Part shown: positions 52,805-63,900 of the stretch, one piece after another
How the letters are laid out: each line of letters opens with the position of its first letter
Numbering within the stretch: the stretch's first letter is position 1
From: Phytophthora sp. 'mugwort'
Lineage: Eukaryota > Oomycota > Peronosporomycetes > Peronosporales > Peronosporaceae
Direction: 5' to 3'
DNA length: 64,000 nucleotides
NCBI GenBank assembly: GCA_033558025.1
Contig: JAUCEF010000008.1
Coordinates: 2,914,001 to 2,978,000 of the forward strand
The notes under the pieces: model-generated
What the model saw: the letters and a program-made list of their open reading frames with translations, nothing else
Told to the model about the DNA's origin: nothing
The model's database searches: none
Translations under genes and position numbers: made by a program

Positions 52805-53398
52805 CGAGTATCGAAGCTGGGGAGGTCAAAGAAGACCAGCGACGTCTTAATAGGGTAGACAACAACACTGACGCCTGTGTGAGCACGAAATGTACGGTTT
52901 AACTGCGAGTCTGTATGGACCGAACTGGCAGGTATCCATGTTGAAGTGGCAGTCTGACCTCTTCCGGTGATTTGTAAGAATCAGATGAATACATTACAGT
53001 ACTCTCCTATTCCTACAGCATTTCGGACAATGTGGCTACCCATGGTCCGGCTCAGGTTCTCCGACGGCAATTGTGGACGATACTTTATTACAGTGTCTTG
53101 CATCCTCGAACGGCACTCGACGGGTCCAGTCTGGTCGACGTGTGTTGTAATGGAGCAGCGAGTCATTGCTGGGTTGCCCCGTGCCCGATCGTTCTCTCTT
53201 TTGATTGGAGGAACAGCTTGAAGCATTTCTACCCATCCCATCGCAACGGCATAATCGGATTACTTCTTTACCTCCATTGTACCGCTATGTGCCGCCAGTC
53301 GGTACACACCAAGCAGCGCATCTTTGACGCAATGGAGACAAGTTGTCCGCGCTCACTACTTCTCAGGTGCTGCTCTCCGTGTCGGAGATACAGGGGGG
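52805..53398. other. intergenic, divergent promoter region
   Basis: No gene supported; frames seen here are on both strands and without domains. It may hold the 5' UTR or a non-coding first exon of the bZIP-like gene. Confidence 0.45.
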
Positions 53399-54901
53399 AT
53401 GGACGACATTACACGAGGAAGCAGTGGGTGCGCCATCTCGGGGTCGGAGCCGGCGTCTCCCACCTCCGATTCAGTCACGCATGCAGCCACGCGCTGGTTG
53501 GCAGCTATGGATGATTCAGACGCGTCCGACGGCGAGCTCCATGCGGCAGTGGTGACACCCCGAGTGAAAAAGGAGCTACATCTCGTGATCAATGGAGAGT
53601 CAAGCTCCGGTGCACGATATCAGGATCGCAGTGGGCTGTGGCAGGCGCGTCATAAGCGCGAATTCCAGGAGAACAACACCCCAAATGTAACACCACAGAC
53701 GTTCAAGAAGCGGACGAAGCGCAAGTATCGTAAGTCCACGATCGATATTCGAAAGGTGAGGTGAAACACGATAGAAATGTGTTGTCGTGGTGTGATGGTA
53801 GAGCTAAAGCGTGAGATTTTGGTTACAGGAAGAGATCACGAAGCTTTTAAAGGAGCTGGCGGGGCTGCATGGTCAAATGGAACAGCTGAACGCCCGCGCA
53901 ATGAAACCTTGCGCTCCGGGTGGGACGCCGACCGACGCTGCTGTCGCTAACAGAGTGCTCCGACGAGCCATCCAGAAACAACAGCTCGAAGTGACACAAT
54001 TCCATGCGCTCATGTCGGAATACTCTTTATTTGTAAGTGTATGGGCCTTCTCGAATAGGTTGAATTAAGTTTACCCACTATTTGGCTCAACTCGTTACGT
54101 GTGTAGAGTATTCGAGTGGGTAGTCCAATTCATCAAGAAATTCGCCTACTCAGGGATAGCGAGTCCCGTTTCGCTACGCTAACGACGATGAAGACACGTG
54201 CTTTGGAAATGGGTGCGCATTTCCTCAAGGAACGACGCCCTCGTATCAATCCATGTAAACCTATGAGAGAGGACCACGGATATGAAGCCCCGAATGGAGA
54301 TTTCTATGCCACTTACTTCTCCACCTCGCAATTCGAGAACAATGTCAAGAAAGTGTTCGATATTCTCCTTGGGTACTTCAGTAGTATCGAGATTTGCGTG
54401 TCCGAGAAGCTCGGCAATGTCACGATTCGCGAAGATGACGATAATTTAGCGCCCGATGTCACGCAGAACCGGCTCATAACTACGACGATTGGAGGCTTGC
54501 GAATGGAATCGAATACTGTCTACTTCTCACATTATGAAGAAGGAGGCAGCGAAGCTGGTCACGAGCATGGTTACGGGCTATTTGTCGCCGATTTCGTGGA
54601 TCAGGACGAAAGGAACCCCTACCACCCGCATGAACGCATCCGCCGAGATTTCAGCGCCGTCCTGGAGCTCACCTCGTACCCGATCCAGCGTCGAATGAAT
54701 GGCACGAAGACCATGAGCAGTTCAAGCAGCAGAGGCGAGGAAGGACGAGTCGTGGTGGTCACACGATGGGTGCATAGTCGAGTGCATCACCCACAGTACG
54801 ATATCCCGCTCGCAGGCTGGCACGAAATGCGAGAGAACACGGAGCGCTGGATCCAGACGCTGCACCACACGATGCTGGAGCGGTATTTCGCTATGATCTA
54901 G
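53399..54901 (+). CDS. bZIP-like protein with long C-terminal domain (M96-like family), three exons
   Basis: Exons 53399-53755, 53829-54032 and 54107-54901; introns of 73 and 74 nt, all phase 0; 451 residues. A Ser/Asp-rich start is followed by the basic stretch TFKKRTKRKYRKSTIDIRK and, straight after the splice, EEITKLLKELAGLHGQMEQL, a leucine-heptad helix, i.e. a bZIP-like unit. A second helix (VLRRAIQKQQLEVTQFHALM) leads into a 260-residue domain (YATYFSTSQFENNVKKVFDI, GYGLFVADFVDQDERNPYHP, VVVVTRWVHSRVHHPQYDIP). This order of bZIP-like region plus START-like domain is that of the large M96 mating-specific family in Phytophthora. The frame runs upstream of 53399 but without ATG. Target genes unknown. 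Confidence 0.68.
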
Positions 54902-55480
54902 GTTAGGTCTGACTGACGGCATTGGCGCGGCGGAAAGACGTTGTTCGGACTGTATTTTACTGAGTGAGGCGCAGCTAACACCGGCCGACTTACCCGTGGC
55001 GCTTAATAGCCTCGCGCACGCCATGATGTCACACGAACGAGATCCTCGAGCGCTACTCCGATAGGAACTCACAGCGCTCCGAGCACCACATCGGAGAGGG
55101 CGGCAAGGTCAGGAGTCCGTCGGAGACGCCACCTTCGGATCGTTGTATTGTTGATGCCGTCAGTCGGTCGTAGTAGTTGCTGAGAGAATGGGTAACCCTA
55201 CAAGTAGTATCGGTACGGAGGTTCCGAGCTCTTTTACGAACAATTATGCTTAAGTATGAATTCGTGTCCATAGCATCTTCGACCTGATGCAACTCGTTGA
55301 CTTTCTTCTTCACCTCCCATATTAATGTCCAAACCCCTCTTATTAAGAGTCTTAAATCGCTCTATGTCACCGGCGCTGTACCTCAAGTTGAGGTCCTCAA
55401 CCTGAAGTCCTTCAACTTCTCGATGCAGTGCGTCACATCCCTAAATTCCTAATCTGCATATTTATATTGGATAGCTTAGT
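54902..55480. other. intergenic between convergent genes
   Basis: No gene seen. Confidence 0.5.
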
Positions 55481-56820
55481 CTAGACTCCTAAGCGAGTTA
55501 GTGTCAAATAACTGGTACCAGCGAGGTTGGCAGGACATTTCACGGTGAGCAGATCCGTTGTCTCTAATCGAACAGTCGACGCCATCGAGCACGAGCCAAA
55601 AGTTCTTTGTGAAAAGCCACAATACGCCTTTAGAATACACTCTGAGCCTTTCACCAGTTGAATGCCCAAATTGGGCCCAATGGCTTGGTGATTAACCACC
55701 AGTGCTACGTGATAAACACCGGAGTTCAGAACTCGAACGACACCGTCGAAGCCGTCGACACCAGTCACATTTAGTCCCAAATCGGCTGCTGCAGATTTCC
55801 AGCAAATTAAATCTCCTACTTTGGTTGTTGCTTGAACTGCGACGACCTCCGGGCTTTGACACGCAAGACGCATCGCCTTTAATTCTCCATTCACATCAGA
55901 AATGACAGCATTACGACCATCGAAATCTTGTCGAAGTTTTGTCAAACCTTCCTCCAATTTCTGGACTGTAACATAGTGAGAGGAAATAGCTTCCTTTTCC
56001 TGTCGAAGAACATCAACCTCGTCTTGTAAATCGCGCATTCTCGCTTCCAGGACGTCAATGCGCTCCACTGACACTGGCTCCAGCTTGAACGAGTACGTTG
56101 CCACGCTGGATCGACTCAACACTTGGATTCTCACCGATAATTCAAGTCGAAATACCTCATCAGCAAGACGCTGAAACGTGCTCGAAATGTTGGAGACGTC
56201 GTGCTTGACGCGACTCAGCAGCTCATGGAAGCACTACACGGCAATTAAAAAACATTAAAGTGTAGATAACGATCTTCTTCGTGAATGTGTACTTAAAAAA
56301 AAATTTAAACGTACCCTGACATAGTCGGATGCCGTCGCATCAGGAATTGTGTTGCTTGAATCCACGTAGCTCTCAAGCTCAAGCTCAGCTGAACACCTGC
56401 ACTCAGGCAAAGCCGTCCGCATAAATGTCGTTTAGACCTGTTTTATTTGCTCTTAAAAGTTGATACTACGACCACGTACCATTGTTTCTTACTGTTGCAA
56501 TCCTCGAGCCACAAACGGAGCCTCCCGCTCTTGAGCGAGATCGCGTAACGGTACGTCGGGGCAGGAGGTGGTGCGAAGATTGTATTGCCTTCGAATTCTA
56601 GAAAGTCTTGTGCAGGGGCTTTATATGGCGAGTTTGGGGCCATGGCAGAGGGTGCTTCGGCCACCGACATGCTGGCTGCAAGGGCTTCAGGTAACTGGTA
56701 CAAGGTTGTTTCGGTCGCTGCCAAGAGGTCGGCCTCGTTAAGGGATTTTTGCTGATTGACGTCGGAGTAGCGGTGTGCATTGGATTGCCACCGATGTTTG
56801 CCTCGTACAAAGTGACCCAT
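55481..56820 (-). CDS. cluster paralogue B: conserved head, coiled coil, C1q/TNF-like C-terminus
   Basis: Exons 56820-56480, 56396-56315 and 56233-55481; introns of 83 and 81 nt at the same positions and phases as in A, C and D. 391 residues if the ATG at 56820 is used; 341 if translation begins at MSVAEAPSAM (56670), which agrees better with the MS starts of C and D. Head: DFLEFEGNTIFAPPPAPTYR and ISLKSGRLRLWLEDCNSKKQ, then LELESYVDSSNTIPDATASD. EPVSVERIDVLEARMRDLQ leads to a short coiled coil, and NSGVYHVALVVNHQAIGPNL to TSYLTLTRLGV make the C-terminal beta domain. Start is divergent from paralogue C, about 265 bp away, so the two may share control. Confidence 0.78.
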
Positions 56821-57084
56821 TTATATTAGTTGGAAAACTTTCATCTATTGGTAAATTCCTTGTATCTTATCCAAAAGTTGCTGTCTTGCATAAAGATGCT
56901 TATTGATCCTCTTTTTAGTGAGGTCTGGATAAGACAACGAAGATGTCAATTTGCACTGTATCGTTACGCTATTGGTAATTTAATAGCGCATAAACACTAT
57001 TCATTGGCATCCACCTCGAGCTTCCACATTGTCAATCTCACGAAAAGCGGACAAAGTGCGAACGTAGCGACCGATTGTCCCACC

Positions 57085-57902
57085 ATGTCTTCGATCCCGT
57101 CTACATCTCCATCAAAGTCAACACCGCCACAATTCTGCGATTACGAAGGCACCACGATCTTCGCTCCTCCGCCCGCACCAACTTACCGCTACAGTCTTGT
57201 GCTGAAAACGGGCAAGCTTCGCATTTGGCTCGAAGATTGTGGGACTAAGAAGCAATGGTAAGCTTTCGTCCGATATATACTGACATACCCAGATAGTTTT
57301 CTCTAATACGTTAAAATCCATGATAATGTGGCAGGTGTACACCAGAATTGGAGCTTAGAGAGTATGTCGATTCTACAAACGCCATTCCAGACGCCTCTAC
57401 ATCCGACTACGTTGAGGTACTGACGTTCACTCAAGCATGTTTAAAGAGCTGCTGTGGTAATGATTGAATGTGCTGTCGACAGTGTTTCCACGAACTTTTG
57501 GGTGCTGCAGGTAACGACCTTTTCAATATCCCAAGCACGTTTCAACGACATACAGATGAAGGTTTTCAATTAAACTTGCGAGTTAAACTCCAGGCTCTAC
57601 TACGGACGCGAACGATCACGTACACATTCTGTCTTGAGCCAATCTCAGTAGAGCGCTTGGACGTCTTGGAGTCGAAAATGCGTGATACGCAAGAAGACGT
57701 ACGGAAGCAGCAAGCGAGGGTCTCTACTCTGGAATATCTGGTTGGCGAGCTGCAGAATGAAGTGAAACAGCTTCGACACGGCTCAAATGCTCAGCTGCCG
57801 GGCTTTAATCTGGGCCAAAATCAACCTCTACATTTCATGGATCCGCCCAAAGCAAATCAAGGATTTGTTTTTGCACCAGCCGCTCGGAAGCATCGCAAAT
57901 AA
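57085..57902 (+). CDS. cluster paralogue C: head and coiled coil only, no C-terminal beta domain
   Basis: Exons 57085-57257, 57335-57416 and 57483-57902; introns of 77 and 66 nt in phases 2 and 0 as in the other copies; 224 residues. Start MSSIPSTSPSKSTPPQFCDY, then FAPPPAPTYRYSLVLKTGKL, LRIWLEDCGTKKQW, LELREYVDSTNAIPDASTSD and EPISVERLDVLESKMRDTQE. After a coil of about 45 residues it ends in KANQGFVFAPAARKHRK rather than in the beta domain of A, B and D. No relic of the missing domain is seen downstream. The shape (small head, coiled stalk, short basic tail) is that of PAXX-type proteins, but this is inference. Confidence 0.75.
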
Positions 57903-58848
57903 ATCCCGTGGCAACCCCTAACGAGGTCATATACGGGTCCGCGAACTCAGAGCAATGCTGTAAGCAGGCAATAACGTCTTTCATGGTTGTTTCGACTAAA
58001 AAATAAATGTATTTCTCTTAGGAGGGATTTAATACTATATAATTTTTCTCCGAGTCGAATTCGGGTCAGATAGGTCATTCCGCCCGACTGGCGGATTTCC
58101 TCACGCTACTCGGGTCTTTTTTTGCTTACATCGTGTGTTGCACTCGGCTCCAAGAGCAGGCGATTGTTTACCGTGCACGCTTATAATAGTAATATGCCAG
58201 TCCGATCTGAAAATTATCGAGCCGTCATTGGTAAATGACGACCCCAAAGCGCTAAGCAAGCGACTTCCCTCTCTTAGACGTTGTCAGGTCCAGGAAAGTA
58301 TATGAGATGACGCAGCATAGTTAGCCGCATCAGTTCCCGCTCCTTGTTCCCGATCGGTATTATTGTGGCTGCCAGAAATTCTCATTAACTCTTCTGCGAG
58401 AGCCCGCACAGAAAATGATACAGGGACAGAAGTCAAGAAGCAAACGAAATTCTGGGCCACCATTTTCTACGGCGTCATACTTGCCATGATACGTGGAGCT
58501 GATGAACGACTCGAGTTGCGACCAGCAATTTAATCTCGTTTTTTTTACGCATAGCGTTTTGTTATCACTCCGCAAATTTCTTTCAGTGCATTCGGTACAG
58601 GTTCAGTCAGTACATGGTATGAGTGAATAATAGGTGTATTTACATACCTTCTTGGTCGCTCTGCCAATTACTGTTGGGGTCGGATGATCGACGCAGCTAA
58701 AAATTAGTAACTTTAACTCATGTTGCGCCATTAAAATGAGTGTTAAGTGCTAGGAATTGCAGAAATGATACATGTAGCTTGAAATGCACGAGTGACCCAA
58801 AATTTGGGAACGCTTTTAGCAGGGAGTCGATGCGATCATAGACACCGC
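57903..58848. other. intergenic between convergent paralogues C and D
   Basis: No gene. I looked for the lost C-terminal domain of paralogue C and saw no trace. Confidence 0.5.
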
Positions 58849-60120
58849 TTAATTTCCGAGGCGAACAAGAGTCAGGTAGCTGGTGCCCGTGAGATTGGCG
58901 GGGCACTTGACAGTGAGCTGGCCGTTTCTTTCCATGCGAGTAGTGTAAGTGAGGGATGTCGATCCATAGTTGCCTTGAGCGTGTCCGCAGTACGCGCTTT
59001 GGATACACTCCGAGCCTTTCATCATCTGGATGGACATGTTGTGGTTCACTGCCTGGTGATTGACAAGAACCGTAATTTGATACGTGCCAGAGGATTCAAG
59101 CTGTACGACACCATCGATACCAGTCACGATCACATTAAGGCCAAAGGCCATCGTCGAATTTTTCCAGCAGATTAAATCGACAAGTGCTTTGGTCGTTGCT
59201 TGCAGTGCGATAACCTGCTTGCTCTCATGGCCAAGGTGCATCGCCTTCAGCTCCTCTTTAAGCTGCACGGCCTCTGCATCTCGCCCAGCGCCATCTTTCT
59301 GCATTTTTTTCATTGCTTCCTCAAGTTTCTGGACGGCAGAGTTCTGACGGGACGAGGCGTCTTTGTTTTTATTGCGCAGGGTTTGTACCTCGTCCTGCAG
59401 GTCACGAAGTTTCGACTCCAGGACGTCGATACGCTCCACTGAAACCATTTCGAGGTTGAATGTATACGTCGCTACTCGAGCCTTTGTCAACACTTGAATC
59501 TTGACAGGTAACTCCAACCGATAGACACCGTCTTTCTGTCTTTAAAATGAGCATGGAATGTCGCCCGCCTTGTCATGAGCCGTGTTCAGTAGCTCTCCAA
59601 AGCACTATTTGTTGAAATATATACAGACATAAATGTCAGCGTTCACCTTGCAGTTTTTTTATACAAATAATTCTTAACATATACTATACCTCAACGTAGT
59701 CGGACGCAACGGCGCCTGGGATGATGCTGCTGGAGTTCACGTAGTCCTGAATGCTTAGTTCCGTCGTGCACCTGAACGAGTTAAAATGAGTGAACGGTGT
59801 TAGCAAGTCGCTCGACGCAGGATCGTTTAACGCCTGTGCTTTCACCATTGTCTCTTGCTCGTGCAATCTTCAAGCCAAATGCGAAGCTTTCCATTCTTTA
59901 GCGAGAGTGAGTACCGATACGTCGAGGTCGGGGACGTTGCGAAGACGGTGATGCCTTCAAACTCAAGGAACTCTTGCGCTATCGTCTTGGACGATGACGA
60001 CGACGAGATCTTGAGAGGGATGGCGGTGGGGATCGTTGCAGGTTGCACTTGTACACTCGTGGCGGCTGCAGCGACTTCGGTTGGGGCAGTCGACCCGACG
60101 GATTGCGCTGTGTCGGACAT
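58849..60120 (-). pseudogene. cluster paralogue D: full gene with a single in-frame stop
   Basis: Exons 60120-59846, 59771-59690 and 59604-58849; introns of 74 and 85 nt, phases 2 and 0. Head EFLEFEGITVFATSPTSTYR and SLSLKNGKLRIWLEDCTSKR, then YVNSSSIIPGAVASDYVE. At 59544-59542 a TAA falls where B and C have CAG/CAA (..STFQR..), 21 codons into exon 3. Downstream the frame is clean for 222 codons with EMVSVERIDVLESKLRDLQ, a coiled coil and the beta domain up to TSYLTLVRLGN. So either a recent one-base nonsense change, a read-through or recoding site, or a sequence error. Everything else (splice sites, ends) is kept. Confidence 0.7.
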
Positions 60121-60992
60121 TTTTGCGGGGATCGGTTAAGTGAACTGAGCGACCTTCTATTGGAAGAGGAGATCCCCCGACAGTTTTTATCCTGACACGG
60201 ACGTGACATCGTTTTCTTGAATAGTATATGAACCGATTTGGTGTTGCCATAAGATAAAATTTCAGGTGAGGACTAGTATTGATTACACCATTTTTTCTAA
60301 GCGTCTCGGTCGAAATGCGGCTTGAGTTGCTGTAATTTGCCACACTCAGGTCTTCACACCATGAAAAGGGGAAGTTGTACGTGGTTGTTCACTCGAGCCA
60401 GCACAAAATAGTCTAAAACTTTTGACGAAACTGAAACAGGGTGGAGGTGTTGGTACGTATGGCCAGCAATGTTGCCACGAAGTCGGGGTGGCGCTTCAAG
60501 ATGTGGTCATATAGATTGCTGTATCCAGTCTTGGGTTCTTGTTTTCTCACAACTCAGCATTGGCGTTTAGAGTACCCTGTAGGCTCATTTCTCGCGTCTT
60601 GTAGAAGTTACTTGACGAGTGTTGAAAGGGTTGTTAATTGCCATAGTGATTCGAAAATAAGGCAAGAGATGAAAACTGTTGCTAGATGTCTCCTCAGCCA
60701 GTAATTTCTTGCTGCAGCAGCGTAAATACAGAAATGCTGCTTTGGCCTGTTAAAAATTCACTGTAAACAAATATTTCCGTATATTTTCAATACAATATGT
60801 TATTCGATGGGCGTGGCCATCATGAGAATTTCACTCAAAAAGTCTTCTGAGTAGCACGTTCAAGTCACGACTTCGTACCAAGTCGGTCCGTCCTCGAAAA
60901 AACATATCGGGGTTTCAACTTGCAGCTGCATCCAACCTCAAAACCCCGAGAAATTCCGTCAAATTCTCGAGTTATTGGACTCGACTGCGTCC
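60121..60992. other. intergenic, no gene
   Basis: Upstream of paralogue D and downstream of the EF-hand gene. A frame at 60441-60704 has no domain. Confidence 0.5.
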
Positions 60993-63900
60993 CTACGCCG
61001 AACGTGGCGTCGTCTCGCCTTTAACCGACACGTGAGTCAACAAATAAGCGAACTGAGTGTGGATCGTTGGCGCGTCAAACGCTTCTGGGTCGTGACTTTG
61101 GCTCATTTTTGCAGTTATTCGCGCAGTGTCGGGGAAGAGGAAATTTGGCAGCGAGTCTCGTCGACGGTTGTTCGATCTGGGCGCAAGTGCTGACACTGGT
61201 TGATCTCGGACGTATGTAATTCCTTCCCAAGGGGTAACAATTCCATCGCTCTCAGCTGCCGCATCGTGTAATTGACGCATCAGATGCCAGAAACGAGCCC
61301 AAACCAGTTGAGATGACACGCCAGCGTAAGAATTCCGACGTCCAAGAGTCCCAGGATGCACTTGTTGTTGAGTAAACGCGAACTCGTGACGCATCTTCTG
61401 GAATCCAATATAACCATCCAGTAGACACTTGAGACATCCACAGCCAGCACCTTCACATACACGTAAGAAGTGAGTGCATGGTAAATCTCGAGCCAAAGAT
61501 TCCAAAGTTCCAATGAAAAAACCTCGAACATGAGCCCACGTCGCTTCCATGTCGGTCACTTCGTTCACTACTCCGAACAAATCTCCGTCCCCTTGCCATA
61601 CTACACGATCAAGTTCATGCTCACGAGCAACTTGTAGGAATATCTCTGCATCCAGCTGTTCACACTGTGTACGGCGTAAAGTGTCACTGTACATGAGCAA
61701 AATGTCGCCCAGATCACGAGACGCATCGATCGACAGCACGATCTGAGTGAACTCAGCGGATGTCAACTGGCCGTCGCCATTCACGTCTCCAGCACGGAAG
61801 GCGTCGAGTAGATGGCGTTCACGTCGAATCTGCTCGAGCTGCCACTCAGCGATCACCAATTGGAGTAAATGATCAACGTTTAGCACTTGGTCACTACTTG
61901 TAAACGTCTCGACTGTGGTCATTACCGCGGCGGAACGAGGCAAAACTGCTGTGGAGTTTCCCTCTGTTGCCACCGTCACCAAATTCTCACAGAACGACGT
62001 CACGGCGGTCTTGCGCATCTCTCGAAAGCAGAGCTGAGCGATTTCCTGTGCTCGATCCAGAGAAATCCACCAGTTTTCCTTGTCTGGAACGCTGATCCGA
62101 GGCACAAAGCGTGATCGTTTCGAAGCATTTGGAGGCGTATTCTGCTGCATGCCACGTGAATTACCAGTATATCCTAGCACCGAGCCACCAGCATTGGCAG
62201 ACGAGGGCGTACTCGGTCCTGTAGAGTGGCTCGTCATCATTGTAGTTCCAGTCAAATCATCCGACACGATGCATTCGAGAAACTCCAAGTAGTTCGCCAG
62301 CACCGTCTTGGGCACTTCTTGGAAGCAAAACCTAGCGAAATACTCGACACGTAGATGCTGAGTGCGGTAGGTCTCGATCGCACACGAGAACGCTAGTAAG
62401 TGCATATCTGCAATTGCTGGCAGGCCGTAACTGTGAAGAAACGACTGGTACACGATCTGCGAGAGCGTTAACATGCGGCCACTTCCTCGTGGAGTAGCAT
62501 ACGGCACTCGTTTCTGTTGTGCCTTGCGTCGTGTCGCAGTCAGCATCTCACTGTACGCCTCAGCGATGATCTTGAGGACATTTGCAAGAGACTTTTTGGC
62601 AAACTGAATGAGTTGGTCGGTATTCATGCGCCACGACGTGATGAGCCCCGAAATGGCACGAGGGACAGCCACGCTGTTGATCTTCTGGTACCTCTCCTTC
62701 TTGTTCTTCCCATTTGTGCTGGCTGTGTTCTTGCCAAGCAGCGCATTTAATGTTAATGGCGTAGCTTTCGTCAGCGACGTCGATGTCCGAGGCGTTTGAC
62801 GACTTGATAAAGTGCGGAGAGGAACGTCACGCGGACAAACATTGTCGCCAGATTCCTGTTCGCTTTCCAGAGTCGTTTGACAGCCAACGTCAAGACACCC
62901 AACCTTTACATATTCCTGCCATTCCATTGGTACAGCGACAGCATTGACCGCTGTGAGTCTGCGCTTGAGTCTACACGATAAACTGGCGGCTTGCGACAGT
63001 TCTTCCGTTCGATCTTCACGGGTATCAGCACTTTCCGAGATTGTGTCAGTGTTCACTTCATCCTCGAGAGCGTCTTGTAAGATCTCGAGCACTTGCGACT
63101 CGGGTCGTCTATCAAGAAGTTCCTTTAACGCCTTCTGGATTTCAGGATTTGCCGCCACTTGAAAGCTCAACTGTCCAAGTTCTGGAGGTGAAACAGCACG
63201 ATCGACCACAGAGTTTTCTGAGAAAGACTTGTCGCTTAAAGACGGGGTCAGTGTTGCTAGCAACGCAGCTCTGTCGACAGCACTCAGTTGACTCAGCAGC
63301 GTTTCAGCTGAAGCCAGCGTCGGTTTGAGTTGTTGAGGCGAGGGTGGCATCTTTCCGTTCGCAAACGGCTCGAGGGCCTGTTTCAATGCAGTTAACCTCG
63401 CTGAGCTCTCAGTCTCACTGAGTAAATACTCCATGATAGTCTCCAACCAGCGTAGCTTGAGATCGGTTTCCATGTGGGAAATATGAGCTGGAGGATCACT
63501 TAGATCTGGTGGCTTGTTCAGTGCAGCAGTCGCAGCATCCTTCAGCTCTTGAATCTTCTTCTTGTAGCTCTCAGTCGGATACTTGGCATTAAGTCGGTCC
63601 ATCCATTGGGATTTCTCGTCTCGTGTCAGCATCTTGAAGAGTTTCTTCAGCATCTTCAAGCGAATAGCAGCAATGTATTCGTAGTTTACCTGCTGGAAAG
63701 AGTTTCGTGACGAAGATACAGAAATGGCAGAGCTCTCAGTACCAAGATCCTGCACCACCGCTAGAGCTTTCGACCATTGACCATCCAGCGGAAAACGTGC
63801 CCAACAATTGTCGATAAGTTGACTGAATTCCTTCTCTTCCAGCATCGATACGAAGGTATTTGCCACTATCTGTAGCAATTGGGCACTGGACAAATTGTGG

